Part shown: piece after piece, positions 16,608 to 25,834 of the stretch
Layout of the letters: each line of letters begins with the position of its first letter
Numbering within the stretch: the first letter of the stretch is position 1
Origin: an uncultured Alphaproteobacteria bacterium
Lineage (GTDB): Bacteria > Pseudomonadota > Alphaproteobacteria > UBA7985 > CAJQQZ01
Direction of reading: 5' to 3'
DNA: 35,897 nucleotides
NCBI GenBank assembly: GCA_905480445.1
Contig: CAJQQJ010000413.1
Coordinates: 1 to 35,897, forward strand
Program-made: the position numbers and the translations under genes
Notes under the pieces: model-generated
Seen by the model: the letters and a program-made list of their open reading frames with translations, nothing else
What the model was told of the DNA's origin: nothing
The model's database searches: none

Positions 16608-17647
16608 TCAAGATCAAGACTGAAAACCTTTAGCGGCTCTTCCAATCCTTTTACGAGATGCTCGCCTTTCTCACTAAGTGTTATCCCATCGGGCAGTGTC
16701 ACCATTTTCGTTGCGGCATCAGAAAGTAGAACATCGACATTTAGGTTCTTGCAAAGCGTCTCTAATCGGGCCGTTGTATTGAGGACCTCGCCTAAGTAGG
16801 TGATCTGTCTGCGATAGCCTCCATACTCGCCTGTGAAGACCTTGCCGCCGTGCAGCACTGCACGAAACTTGGGCGTGGTTTGATAGCGCTTAAGGTACCA
16901 GGCACTGCGCTTTTTTAACCTTGCCTGGCAGAGTACCAGAGCCTTAACAACTCGAGAGTTGCTTTGGTTTTGTTGGAGCGGCCAAGTGACAATGACGGCG
17001 TCTCCAACATAGGAATAGATTTCACCCTTACTTTCGAAAATGAAGGGGTCTATGTCCGCAATGAAGTCTGACAGAAAGGAATAGAAAGCCTTGTCCCCTA
17101 ATCGTTTTGCCAACGCAGTTGAGCCCACGACATCAATTAGGAGGAACAATCGCTCTTCCTCAACCGGACGATGGTAACGTCCTGTCAAAAGATTGATCAA
17201 CATTCGACCACCAATCAAGGTCCGCATCTGAATGAAGAACAACGCGAAAGCCAAGACTGAAAAGGCGATTAAGGTGTCAGACAAAAACCACCGTGTTCCG
17301 TAGCCACTTTCGCTGTTGCCAGTCAGCCACCCGGTCATTTGATACCCAAACAACAAGCCGCCAGTAATCAAGACCCAATGGGCCAATAGCCTGAAAAACA
17401 GCGTTTGATAAAAGGGTCGTTTGAATAGCCAGCGCCCCAATGGTCCTGCGATTAGGAATATTTCCAAGCCAGCACTCAAGCCTGCTATCAACAGCCCGGC
17501 CCTCACACCTGGGTAGTGCGCTATTTCAGCCGCACCACGTGCAGACGAGGTCATCTCTGTATAAAAGCGGCCAATGAGTGCCCCGATCACAATGCTCACG
17601 ATCCAGGTAATGATCTTATTCTTTTGTTTTTCGGTCAACTTGATCAT
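16595..17647 (-). CDS. Membrane-anchored class III adenylate/guanylate cyclase
   Basis: 350 residues from ATG 17647. A TTG further upstream would extend into the divergent gene. The N-terminal half has four or so membrane segments (about 13-28, 50-72, 86-102 and 122-140). The cyclase domain is at about 160-345. Metal aspartates are Asp172 (LFLLIDVVGSTALA) and Asp216 (YVGDAV). The purine-selecting pair reads Lys207 (SKGE) and Thr283 (QITYLG), the Lys/Thr pattern of class IIIb adenylate cyclases, many of which respond to bicarbonate. Asn290 and Arg294 (LNTTARLE) of the transition-state site are present. The catalytic set is complete, so cAMP production is likely. Confidence 0.9.
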   Translation of the reverse strand: MIKLTEKQKNKIITWIVSIVIGALIGRFYTEMTSSARGAAEIAHYPGVRAGLLIAGLSAGLEIFLIAGPLGRWLFKRPFYQTLFFRLLAHWVLITGGLLFGYQMTGWLTGNSESGYGTRWFLSDTLIAFSVLAFALFFIQMRTLIGGRMLINLLTGRYHRPVEEERLFLLIDVVGSTALAKRLGDKAFYSFLSDFIADIDPFIFESKGEIYSYVGDAVIVTWPLQQNQSNSRVVKALVLCQARLKKRSAWYLKRYQTTPKFRAVLHGGKVFTGEYGGYRRQITYLGEVLNTTARLETLCKNLNVDVLLSDAATKMVTLPDGITLSEKGEHLVKGLEEPLKVFSLDLDQVA

Positions 17648-17708
17648 GAAATAGACACTAATGCTCTCTCTATCTAAAGCAACTCCAAAAGGGACAGGAC
17701 AGAACAGT

Positions 17709-18323
17709 ATGCACAAGTCAAAGAACGTCGATCATATCGTCTTTGATATCGGAAACGTGTTGATCGATTGGGATTCTGAACGCCCTTTCAAACGTCTAAT
17801 TCCTGACGACGAGAAACGCGCCTTCTTCCTGAAGGAAATCTGCAATCAGGCTTGGAATACGGAGCAGGATCGTGGTCGGACTTGGCAGGAAGCAGAAGAG
17901 GCCTTGATCGTCGATTACCCCGATTGGGAAGAGCTCATCCGCGCATACCGCAAATATTGGATCGAAACGATTTCAGGGCCGGAACCAGGCGGCTTTGAAT
18001 TGAGGGATGAATTGAAAGCAAGCGGATACCATCTCACAGCTCTATCGAATTTTTCAGCTGATACTTTTGAAGAAGTTTCAGGCCATTACCCTGCGCTCCT
18101 CGACGTTGAAGGACTGACGATCTCAGGACGCGTTGGCCTGATCAAACCCGACGCAGAAATCTATCATTATCACGCGAAAACATTCGATTTAGATCCTGCC
18201 CGCACAGTCTTCATTGACGACAGTCCAGCCAATGTGTTGGCCGCAAGAGAACAAGGCTGGCAAGCTGTAGAGTTCGCTACAGCCGATCAAACCAGAGCAG
18301 AATTGGCAGATATTCTAAGCTAA
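17709..18323 (+). CDS. HAD-family (subfamily IA, YihX-like) phosphatase
   Basis: 204 residues from ATG 17709, supported by AGGA nine bases upstream; an in-frame ATG at 17661 has no ribosome-binding site. HAD motifs: I in VFDIGNVLIDWD (nucleophile Asp, with the Gly-Asn seen in the YihX branch), II in LTALSNFS, III Lys in GLIKPDAEIY, IV in VFIDDSPANVLAA. Likely a cytoplasmic phosphatase acting on a small phosphorylated metabolite such as a sugar phosphate; specificity unknown. The last nine bases overlap the convergent amidase gene. Confidence 0.88.
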   Translation: MHKSKNVDHIVFDIGNVLIDWDSERPFKRLIPDDEKRAFFLKEICNQAWNTEQDRGRTWQEAEEALIVDYPDWEELIRAYRKYWIETISGPEPGGFELRDELKASGYHLTALSNFSADTFEEVSGHYPALLDVEGLTISGRVGLIKPDAEIYHYHAKTFDLDPARTVFIDDSPANVLAAREQGWQAVEFATADQTRAELADILS

Positions 18324-19754
18324 ATTTGGTCTCTTCTCAGTGCCATTGTACCAGCCGCCAACTGCTGCTTCATAAGCGCGGCCAAAGGCTATGCAGCGTT
18401 CATCATGGAAAGGTTTGGCAACAACTTGAACACCAAGAGGCATACCATTATCTGCGAAGCCCGATGGCACCGACAACACCGGACAACGGCTCAACATATT
18501 GAACTGCGCGGTTAAAAAACCGCTCAATGCTGCCATCTCGGCTGGTTGTCCATTGCGGGTATAGGGAATAGGCTCATAGGCTGTATGAGCCTCTGGTCCA
18601 ACCACGGCCATTCCTGGACAAAGAAAGACGTCGTTGGCCTCCAGATAAGGACCCAATGTCAAATACATCTCGTAAGCTGACTCATTCGCTTTGATCAGAT
18701 CCTCTGACGTCGAGGCCGCTGCTCCCTTAGCGTAATCGATCGTATAGTCACAAAGAAGGTCGCCGTGCTCTTCATATTCCCTGAGAAGAGTGCGCCCCCA
18801 AACATGGCTGAGATAGAGCTCTGACAAGGCACAGGAGTTTTGTGGCCAACCCAATTTTGCCTCAGTCAATTCCACGCCTTGGTCTGCTAGGAAGTCCAAA
18901 GTCTTCTGGAAATTGGCAACCACCTGATCATCGACTTCGCCAGTCTCTAGATCAAATGAGTAAGCCGCTTTCATGCCTTTGAGCGACGCTGGGCTTTCAG
19001 TATCCAAAACAACTTTTTCTCTAACGGATGCGATATCACTTAAGTCCTGACCAGACGTGATGTTCTGCATCAAAGCCAGATCATTCACTGTCCGCGCCAT
19101 CGGCCCCGTATGGCTATAGTAATCTAGATTGAAGACCGCAATTTCGGGGTTGCGACCGTAAGGGGCTTTGAACCCAGTCACACCACAACAGGCCGCCGGA
19201 ATGCGAATAGAGCCACCAATGTCAGTACCTGTTGCCAGCGTCGTACCACCTGCGGCCAGTAAGGCCCCTGAGCCACCTGAAGAACCGCCAGTTGTCATTT
19301 GCGGGTTCCAAGGGTTGCGTGACGTTCCCCATAGCTTAGACGTTGTGGTGCCCAGCAAACAAAATTCAGGCGTCGTCGTTTTGCAGTGTGGGATAGCACC
19401 AGCATCAATTAACCGCTGAAGGTAGACAACCGTGAAATCGTCAACCCGATCTTTGTAAGCAAGCGAAGCTTGAGAACGGCCTGTTCCAGCCAACGGCAGT
19501 TCCTCTTTCACCGCCAATGGCAAGCCCTCGAGAGCACGAGGGGCTTCCCCTTTACCCATGTAGCGATCTTCTGCTTCTTGCGCCGTCTTCATTGCGCTTT
19601 CTTCCATGAATTCGGTAACGCAGTTAACCGCATCATGGGCTTTATGAGCTTGTTCCAGAATGGCCTTCATGAAGGCGACGGGAGAGAGCTCACGGGCATG
19701 AAAAAGCTTCAACACTTCTTCACCACTGAGATAAACGAGATCCTGATCAGTCAT
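18315..19754 (-). CDS. Amidase-signature-family amidohydrolase
   Basis: 479 residues. The Ser-cisSer-Lys triad is complete: Lys83 (LPLAVKEE), cis-Ser158 in TGGSSGGSGALLAAG, nucleophile Ser182 in TDIGGSIRIPA; the 24-residue spacing between the two serines is standard. The C-terminal MPLGVQVVAKPFHD is typical. It could hydrolyse an aliphatic or aryl amide. It is not obviously GatA, as the gene stands alone without gatB or gatC. ATG 19754 follows GGGAG. Downstream of the PPOX gene on the same strand with a 77-base gap, so possibly cotranscribed. Confidence 0.9.
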   Translation of the reverse strand: MTDQDLVYLSGEEVLKLFHARELSPVAFMKAILEQAHKAHDAVNCVTEFMEESAMKTAQEAEDRYMGKGEAPRALEGLPLAVKEELPLAGTGRSQASLAYKDRVDDFTVVYLQRLIDAGAIPHCKTTTPEFCLLGTTTSKLWGTSRNPWNPQMTTGGSSGGSGALLAAGGTTLATGTDIGGSIRIPAACCGVTGFKAPYGRNPEIAVFNLDYYSHTGPMARTVNDLALMQNITSGQDLSDIASVREKVVLDTESPASLKGMKAAYSFDLETGEVDDQVVANFQKTLDFLADQGVELTEAKLGWPQNSCALSELYLSHVWGRTLLREYEEHGDLLCDYTIDYAKGAAASTSEDLIKANESAYEMYLTLGPYLEANDVFLCPGMAVVGPEAHTAYEPIPYTRNGQPAEMAALSGFLTAQFNMLSRCPVLSVPSGFADNGMPLGVQVVAKPFHDERCIAFGRAYEAAVGGWYNGTEKRPNLA

Positions 19755-19831
19755 TAGAAAACTCCCTGTCTTTTACGTTAAGCTAGCCTTCTTCCCTCCA
19801 GTCGTCGAGCAGGAACTTCAGCATCTCATGT

Positions 19832-20284
19832 TCAATTATAAAGACCGTTCAACTTAACCAAGTTCTGAGTTGTAAGTTCTTCTTCACTGATGCCTAGATC
19901 GTAAGCAGGAGATAAAATCATCTCTGCTTTGCTGACGTCAATTCGAACGAAGGAGGCCATGTGAGGAATGTAGATACCCCAGGGCTTTTCGAAAGCATCC
20001 AGCAGGCTTTGGTCAGCCTGAGGCTTTGATACATTTGAACCTTTGCCAGTTACGCGGACAGCCTTCCTTGTCACGACGTCAATAAAACAAACCTCAATGT
20101 TTGAACGATCTCTCAAATTGGCGAGCGTACCAGGCGAGCGCAGGTTACCAAAAGCCAGCGTCTGATCATCAACAATCACAAATGTTGCCTTGGGCGAGAC
20201 CGAAGGTGATCCATCCTTGTTAACTGTTGCAACCATACCAGCGGGATGATTGGTGATCAGCGCTTTCATTTCTTCCGTTAGCAT
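19832..20284 (-). CDS. PPOX-type split-barrel flavoprotein
   Basis: 150 residues of the pyridoxamine-5'-phosphate oxidase-like fold that binds FMN or F420-like flavins. The start HPAGMVATVNKDGSPSVSPKATFVIVDDQTLAFG is the canonical two-strand hairpin, followed by TLANLRDRSNIEVCFID, the FMN-contact strand. It is shorter than true PdxH and lacks its C-terminal region, so vitamin B6 synthesis is not implied. ATG 20284 follows AAGGA. The 208-base region upstream, shared with the divergent S9 peptidase, is AT-rich and holds an 8-bp inverted repeat (AGGATTGG 20333-20340 / CCAATCCT 20369-20376) of unknown meaning. Confidence 0.87.
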   Translation of the reverse strand: MLTEEMKALITNHPAGMVATVNKDGSPSVSPKATFVIVDDQTLAFGNLRSPGTLANLRDRSNIEVCFIDVVTRKAVRVTGKGSNVSKPQADQSLLDAFEKPWGIYIPHMASFVRIDVSKAEMILSPAYDLGISEEELTTQNLVKLNGLYN

Positions 20285-20492
20285 TGGAGTTTCCTTTTAA
20301 TAAATCTAACCAAGAGCTTAGATGGAAAACAAAGGATTGGAAGACCATGCCAAGGTAAAAACAACAGACCAATCCTGCCTTAATTTACAGTTGAGCCACA
20401 AATCAAATTTTCTCCCTATTTTTGCCATTTTTGGAATTCAAGCCTACCTCTAGTCGAAAGACAGTAATAAACAGCAACAATGCGGGTCGGCT

Positions 20493-22451
20493 GTGATTAA
20501 ATTGAAAAGCCTAGTTCTTACTCGTTTCTATTTCATACTTTTGGTTTTTGGTGAATTTGGTCTATTCAACTCCTTCGATATTAATCCAGCAACGGCTCAA
20601 TCTTCGAACGCTTCCGTTCCACTCATTCCAATTCGGGATCTCTTCGCGGACCGACATTACGTCGGCGATTTCACACTTTCTGAGAAAGGCACCTGGCTAA
20701 CTTGGCGAGGGGTGGAAGGTATCCAATCCGTTATCAAATTCAGACGACTATCGGGTGGAGGAACTTTTACCATCAAACAAAAGAACCGAAGCTACTTCTT
20801 AGATGACGATCTAGAAAAACTCTTTCTGTTATCTGAGAAAGAAATGGGGATCATTGATTTGAGGTACCCAAACCGCAAACCTTACACCTTCAAACCAAAA
20901 GAAAAGAATTGGAATTTCGCGGGTTGGCCAAGCGCAAAGGATCCTCACTGGCATATTGAAAACAACGATGTGTCTGAAGCTGCACCTGATCTGGTGAGGT
21001 ACGATATTGCCGGAAAAAACCGCCAGATCGTCGCGAAAAACGATGGTAGGACATTTGGGTGGAGTTTCACAGAAGAAGGGGCAATGTCAACGCGCCGTAG
21101 AAGCCTAGAGAACGGCGCTCGGACTCTTGAAGTTCCAACAACCACGGGATGGTGGAAAGTACTAACCATTGGCAAGTATGATCGTTTTTCGGTCCAGAAT
21201 GCGCCTCGACCTGGACAAACAATCTGGGCTCTGTCGGATCGCGGCAGAGATAAATTGGCAGTGGTTAAAATTGATCCTAGGACTGGTCAAGAGACCCTTT
21301 TCTATTCCCATCCTGATGTCGACGTTGAGGGCATATCCTTCGATCACCAGACCCAGCAGCCTCTATTTGCAACAATTTCCCTGCCCTACCCCAAAACCAT
21401 TCCCTTTGATGAACGTATCCAGCGATTGCTAAACCTCTTTCAACCAAAAGATCGTGATTTCTTCTCGATTCAATCGATGGACCAGAATTTGAATCGTTTT
21501 ATTGTCTCCTTCTCCAGAGGCAAGATCGTACCAAAAACCTACGCCGTAGACTTACCAACTAATCAAGTCAGCCATTTGAGTTCGCCCTATCTCAGTCGGC
21601 ACGAAGCTGCCTTGTCTGAAACTTGGCCTCTTACTTTTAATGCGCGAGACGGTATGCGGATTCCAGCCTTCATAACGCTGCCACGAGGGGCAAACAACCG
21701 GCAGTTGCCAATGCTCGTCTTTGTCCACGGTGGACCTGCTGGACATGATACTTGGTACACTAACAGTGCAACACAGTTCTTGGCTAATCGAGGCTATGCT
21801 GTGCTCCGGGTGAACTTTCGTGGTTCTACTGGTTATGGGCGGGCGTTTCAACATGCCGGCTTCGGTGAAATGGGCCGCAAGATTCAACAAGACGTTTACG
21901 ATGCAACTGACTGGGCTATCAACCAAGGCATAGCGGATCCAAACCGTATAGCAATCATTGGGCCCAGTCATGGCGGTTATTCGGCACTGATGGGAGCTTG
22001 GCAAAGCGGAGGGCGTTACAAAGCCGCCGTCAGTTTTGCAGGTGTTTCAGATATGGAAAGGCAGACTATGGAAGTTCCCAAATTTTGGGAACTAGCTTCT
22101 CATGCCTGGTATCGCTATTCAGGAGATCCCAAAGATCCTAGGGTTCGTCAGAACCTCAAAGCAATCTCCCCAATTAATCACGCAGAAAAATTCAATGTTC
22201 CAGTATTGCTTATACATGGAACCAAAGACAGGATTGTCGTTCCTGAAGATTCTTACCACATGGAAAAAGCCCTAAGGCTTGCCAGCAAGCAAGTGACATC
22301 GCTTTATCTGAAGGGTGAAGAACATGGCGCTGTCAAATGGCAATCCAGGATTAAGATGTGGCGCAAAATCGAGAAGTTTTTGGCCAAACACATCGGCGGT
22401 CGAAATGGTGGGTTCGATTACACAGAGATAGGCGCCGCCTTCCTGCGTTAG
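20493..22451 (+). CDS. Exported S9-family prolyl-oligopeptidase-like peptidase
   Basis: 652 residues. An N-terminal hydrophobic stretch ending NPATAQSS looks like a signal peptide cut after Ala-Gln or nearby, so the enzyme is probably periplasmic. A beta-propeller-like region (about 45-370) precedes the alpha/beta hydrolase domain: LPMLVFVHGGPAGHD (oxyanion and HGGP), Ser492 in GPSHGGY, Asp579 in IHGTKDRIV, His611 in EEHGA. This is the acylaminoacyl-peptidase/DPP-like S9 family; release of N-terminal dipeptides or acylated residues is possible. The start is taken as GTG 20493, weakly supported; TTG 20502 would also give a signal peptide. Its stop lies two bases from that of the convergent flavin reductase fusion. 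Confidence 0.88.
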   Translation: MIKLKSLVLTRFYFILLVFGEFGLFNSFDINPATAQSSNASVPLIPIRDLFADRHYVGDFTLSEKGTWLTWRGVEGIQSVIKFRRLSGGGTFTIKQKNRSYFLDDDLEKLFLLSEKEMGIIDLRYPNRKPYTFKPKEKNWNFAGWPSAKDPHWHIENNDVSEAAPDLVRYDIAGKNRQIVAKNDGRTFGWSFTEEGAMSTRRRSLENGARTLEVPTTTGWWKVLTIGKYDRFSVQNAPRPGQTIWALSDRGRDKLAVVKIDPRTGQETLFYSHPDVDVEGISFDHQTQQPLFATISLPYPKTIPFDERIQRLLNLFQPKDRDFFSIQSMDQNLNRFIVSFSRGKIVPKTYAVDLPTNQVSHLSSPYLSRHEAALSETWPLTFNARDGMRIPAFITLPRGANNRQLPMLVFVHGGPAGHDTWYTNSATQFLANRGYAVLRVNFRGSTGYGRAFQHAGFGEMGRKIQQDVYDATDWAINQGIADPNRIAIIGPSHGGYSALMGAWQSGGRYKAAVSFAGVSDMERQTMEVPKFWELASHAWYRYSGDPKDPRVRQNLKAISPINHAEKFNVPVLLIHGTKDRIVVPEDSYHMEKALRLASKQVTSLYLKGEEHGAVKWQSRIKMWRKIEKFLAKHIGGRNGGFDYTEIGAAFLR

Positions 22452-22453
22452 CC

Positions 22454-23650
22454 TTAACCAGCAAAAGAACCGCGGCAGAAGTCTGCGAAAGCCTGCGCTT
22501 CTGGTGACAGTTGAACCCCTGCCTTTTTCGCAAGCACTACCTTGCTCTGGGCAAGTACGTCGGTCAGGGGACGGGCTGCAAGCGCTTTGCCGTCATAGGT
22601 CATACCGGAAGCTGGCTTCGTCGCCAGCAACGAATAGCCAAGACCGTGACCTACCATGCCCCGAACCATCTCAAATGATGCGGAAGTGTGAGCAACCTTG
22701 GGCTGCCACTCAACCTGATCAAAGAGCGATAGAAAATAATCCTTGCTGGGTGGACTGTCGAGTAGGACCATAGGCTCGTCTTCGAGGTCAGCAATAGACA
22801 GTTCTAATTTTTTGGTGAGCGGATGACCCTCCGCCAACAGCACGTAAGGCTCAATGGCTGTTAGATTCTCCGTCTCCAACTGGTCGTCCAAATTAACATC
22901 GTAGAGCAATCCCACTTCTGCATCGCCAGACAACAAACCGCCGATAATAGTCCGTTGATCCCCTTCCATCAGTTTAATATCTATCGACCTTTCTTGTCTT
23001 GCAAGTTTCGCCAACAAAGCAGGCACCAAAAACGGGCCAAAAGTGTGAAAACATCCCACTGTCACAGTGTGTGAAGGTTGACTGTTTTCAGAAGGGGTTG
23101 AGGCAATTGTGTCGATTCGGTTGGCTGCACCATAAGCGCGATTGGCGAAGATCAATGGCGATCCCTGCTCAGCTTTGAAGGTTTCCTCCACTTCACCGAT
23201 GAAGATATGGTGCGTGCCAATTCGGTCAGAAGAAGTGACCTTACAGTCAAAAGCAACGAGCGGATCGATGATCCTTGGCGAACCAGTGGACATGGCGGCC
23301 CAATCGGCACAGGAAAATTTGTCACCATCATCGGTAGGACGACGGCCCGCGAATGTATCTGAAATGTGAGACTGTTGATCGCTCAAGACGTTAACGCAAA
23401 AAACACCATTGTTAACAATTTTTTCTGCCGCCGGACTTAAGTGATGAACGCAAACCAAAAGCGATGGCTTAGGGGTATCGGGAGAGACAGATGACATGGC
23501 AGAGACAGTCACTCCCGCGCGGCCTTCAGGACCATCGGTGGTGATAATGTTCACCGTTGAGGCAACGTGGCTCATGCCTTCAAGGAAGCTCTGCCTTAGC
23601 GCCGGATCTGTCACCTCATTCATCTCAATACGTCCCAAAGTCTGTTTCAT
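22454..23650 (-). CDS. Flavin reductase domain fused to LysR-type effector-binding domain
   Basis: 398 residues with two recognisable halves. Residues about 18-178 are an HpaC-like flavin:NAD(P)H reductase split barrel: GVTVSAMSSVSPDTPKPSLL, NNGVFCVNVLSDQQ, GTHHIFIGEVE, LIFANRAYG. After a Ser/Pro/Thr linker (STPSENSQPS), residues about 195-395 match the effector-binding domain of LysR regulators (VTVGCFHTFGPFLVPALLAKL, GLLSGDAEVGLLYD, YVLLAEGHPL, GMVGHGLGYSLL). There is no helix-turn-helix, so it is not a usual regulator. A ligand-gated reductase is inferred; C1 of Acinetobacter p-hydroxyphenylacetate hydroxylase is a precedent, with a MarR-like regulatory domain. It is last in a minus-strand cluster, 91 bases after the demethylase-like gene. 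ATG 23650 or 23623 could be the start. Confidence 0.88.
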   Translation of the reverse strand: MKQTLGRIEMNEVTDPALRQSFLEGMSHVASTVNIITTDGPEGRAGVTVSAMSSVSPDTPKPSLLVCVHHLSPAAEKIVNNGVFCVNVLSDQQSHISDTFAGRRPTDDGDKFSCADWAAMSTGSPRIIDPLVAFDCKVTSSDRIGTHHIFIGEVEETFKAEQGSPLIFANRAYGAANRIDTIASTPSENSQPSHTVTVGCFHTFGPFLVPALLAKLARQERSIDIKLMEGDQRTIIGGLLSGDAEVGLLYDVNLDDQLETENLTAIEPYVLLAEGHPLTKKLELSIADLEDEPMVLLDSPPSKDYFLSLFDQVEWQPKVAHTSASFEMVRGMVGHGLGYSLLATKPASGMTYDGKALAARPLTDVLAQSKVVLAKKAGVQLSPEAQAFADFCRGSFAG

Positions 23651-23741
23651 GTAGAGCTATGATGCCGTCTTTTTCAGCTTCTGAAAAGAAGAAATAGAAA
23701 AGCTGACGCATCAGAAAAACAAAAGCAATTGACCTCTTGAG

Positions 23742-25781
23742 TCACAAAACTCGACAAAGACGATTGGCATCCAGCATGGCAGCGTGTAAATCTCTAGAAG
23801 CTAAGGCATCGCCGATGCGGAAAAGCTGATAGGTTCCTTGCAAGTTTTCGCCGACTGGTTGTGGCTCTATTTCTAGCAAGGCTTCAATGTCAATTTCACC
23901 AAGGTTGGAAGAGCCTTGTTTGAGCTCATGGAAAGGTCCATCTGCCGGTAAGGTACAGCGGTCAACAATGATCTGCGGCACTCTTTGTTCTTTTTCTTCT
24001 CTTGAAAAATCATTCCACAACTTCGCCACAACTTCGTTGCCTTCTCGCCGCGCCGCAACAAGGCGGCTGTTAGGTGTGATAGTCACCCCTTGGCGATAGA
24101 GATTGCGCAAGTAGATCGGCAGATTGATGGAACCCAAAGCTTGCCCCGCACGATAGTCGGGTGTCATGAAGTCAACTTTGACACCCTGAGAAGACAGCAA
24201 ATCTGCTGTCGACAGTGCACCATGGCTGCCAGTCTCATCGTAAACCATCACATGATCAGCTGGTTGAACCGCACCTGATAAAATATCCCAGGTCGTGACG
24301 AGTGGTGGTGCTTCATCATCCGGCAAAGTGACGTCAGGCACGCCGCCAGTAGCGACAACGACAATATCCGGCGATTGCAAATGAACGTCGTTGCCGTCAA
24401 CCCAAGAGTTCAAATGGACTGCGATCCCCAAGCGATCCAACTCTCCTGCCAACCAATCCGCAATGCCGATCATGTCTTTGCGCCAACCGCCTTTGGCTGC
24501 CAAAATCAACTGACCCCCTAATTTCGCGTTGGCCTCATGAAGTGATACTTCATGCCCACGAGAAGCCAACACACGGGCTGCTTCCATACCAGCGGGACCA
24601 CCGCCGATGACAACAGCTTTTTTCCTCTGATCAGACAGCGGAATGTCATGGGGAAGCTTGCTCTCCCGGCCCGTGGAAACGTTGTGTGCACAAAAGGCGT
24701 CTCGGCCCCAATAGATGCGATCGATGCAATAGGCGGCACCGACACAGGGTCGGATAGTTTCCTCTTTGCCCTGTTCAATTTTTTGAACCAAGTGAGGATC
24801 CGCCATATGAGCGCGTGTCAGTCCAGCAAGATCAACACAGCCTTCCGCGACAGCCCAATCCGCCGTTGCAGGGTCATTCAGCCGAGAGGCCTGAAGCGTC
24901 GGCAAACCCGAAGCCAGCTTCACTCTTTTTGCGAGCTCAATATAGGGTGCGGCTTTGAAAGCCATGCCGGGATAGTTTTCCGCTAGACCATGATCAGATC
25001 CGCCATAGACACCGTTGACATTAAGAAAATCTGCAACGCCGTGCGCACCCAGAATACGGCCCAGTTCAACGCCCTCTTCGGACGGCATACCTTTTTCGTT
25101 GGATTCATCAGCGGCGAACCGGACGCCAACGATAAAGTTATCACCGACCCTTTCCCGGCAAGCCTCCAAGGTTTCCATCAGGAATCTGGCTCGGTTATCA
25201 AGGTTGCCGCCATAGGCGTCTTTGCGCTGATTTGAGAGGGGCGTCAGGAACTGACCAAGCAAATGCGTGGTTGCCAACAACTCGCAACCGTCCAGACCGC
25301 CTTCTTTGCATCGAAAGGCGGCCTGAGCGAAAGCTTCAACAATCCGCCTGATATCATGTGTCGACATCTCGAACGGCACCGAGTGATGGGCTGGGTCACG
25401 GATGATAGAAGGTCCCATTGTCGGCATCCAATCCCCTGAGTCCCAGGACATGCGCTTTCCCATATGGGTCAGCTGGCACATCAAGGCCGTATCATGCGCG
25501 TGGATACGATCTGCAAACTGTCGAAAGAAAGGAACCACCCGGTCAGAACCAACGTAGATCTGGCCATACATAGACCCTGAGTCACGACTGACGTTTGAAG
25601 AACCGCCAAAAATAGTCAGGCCAAGACCACCTTTTGCTTTTTCCTCATGATAAGCTTGGTAGCGTTCACCAGGCATGCCAGCATCCGAATAGCCCGGCGC
25701 ATGACCAGATGAAAACACACGATTCTTGATCGTGACGTTCTTGATTTTCAACGGTGAGAAAAGGGCTGGGTATCGGCTCAT
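23742..25781 (-). CDS. TMADH/2,4-dienoyl-CoA-reductase-type flavoenzyme, probable N-demethylase
   Basis: 679 residues, the usual three-part layout: FMN TIM barrel of the Old Yellow Enzyme type (about 5-340; LFSPLKIKNVTIKNRV, CQLTHMGKR, DAYGGNLDNRARF), a Fe-S segment, and a FAD/NAD(P)-binding half from about 388 (KAVVIGGGPAGMEAARVLA). The Fe-S segment has Cys346, Cys352 and Cys364 (RPCVGAAYCID, FCAHN); the second canonical Cys (CxxC) is Ala349. The overall look is that of N-methylproline (stachydrine pathway) or methylamine demethylases more than dienoyl-CoA reductase, but this is recognition by eye. ATG 25781 follows AGGA. It lies between the interrupted DAO gene and the flavin reductase fusion in one orientation. 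Confidence 0.87.
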   Translation of the reverse strand: MSRYPALFSPLKIKNVTIKNRVFSSGHAPGYSDAGMPGERYQAYHEEKAKGGLGLTIFGGSSNVSRDSGSMYGQIYVGSDRVVPFFRQFADRIHAHDTALMCQLTHMGKRMSWDSGDWMPTMGPSIIRDPAHHSVPFEMSTHDIRRIVEAFAQAAFRCKEGGLDGCELLATTHLLGQFLTPLSNQRKDAYGGNLDNRARFLMETLEACRERVGDNFIVGVRFAADESNEKGMPSEEGVELGRILGAHGVADFLNVNGVYGGSDHGLAENYPGMAFKAAPYIELAKRVKLASGLPTLQASRLNDPATADWAVAEGCVDLAGLTRAHMADPHLVQKIEQGKEETIRPCVGAAYCIDRIYWGRDAFCAHNVSTGRESKLPHDIPLSDQRKKAVVIGGGPAGMEAARVLASRGHEVSLHEANAKLGGQLILAAKGGWRKDMIGIADWLAGELDRLGIAVHLNSWVDGNDVHLQSPDIVVVATGGVPDVTLPDDEAPPLVTTWDILSGAVQPADHVMVYDETGSHGALSTADLLSSQGVKVDFMTPDYRAGQALGSINLPIYLRNLYRQGVTITPNSRLVAARREGNEVVAKLWNDFSREEKEQRVPQIIVDRCTLPADGPFHELKQGSSNLGEIDIEALLEIEPQPVGENLQGTYQLFRIGDALASRDLHAAMLDANRLCRVL

Positions 25782-25834
25782 GGTTTTATCCTCTTGCCCA
25801 CAAGCCTAATCCCAGATCGCTTTTGTTGCTATGC

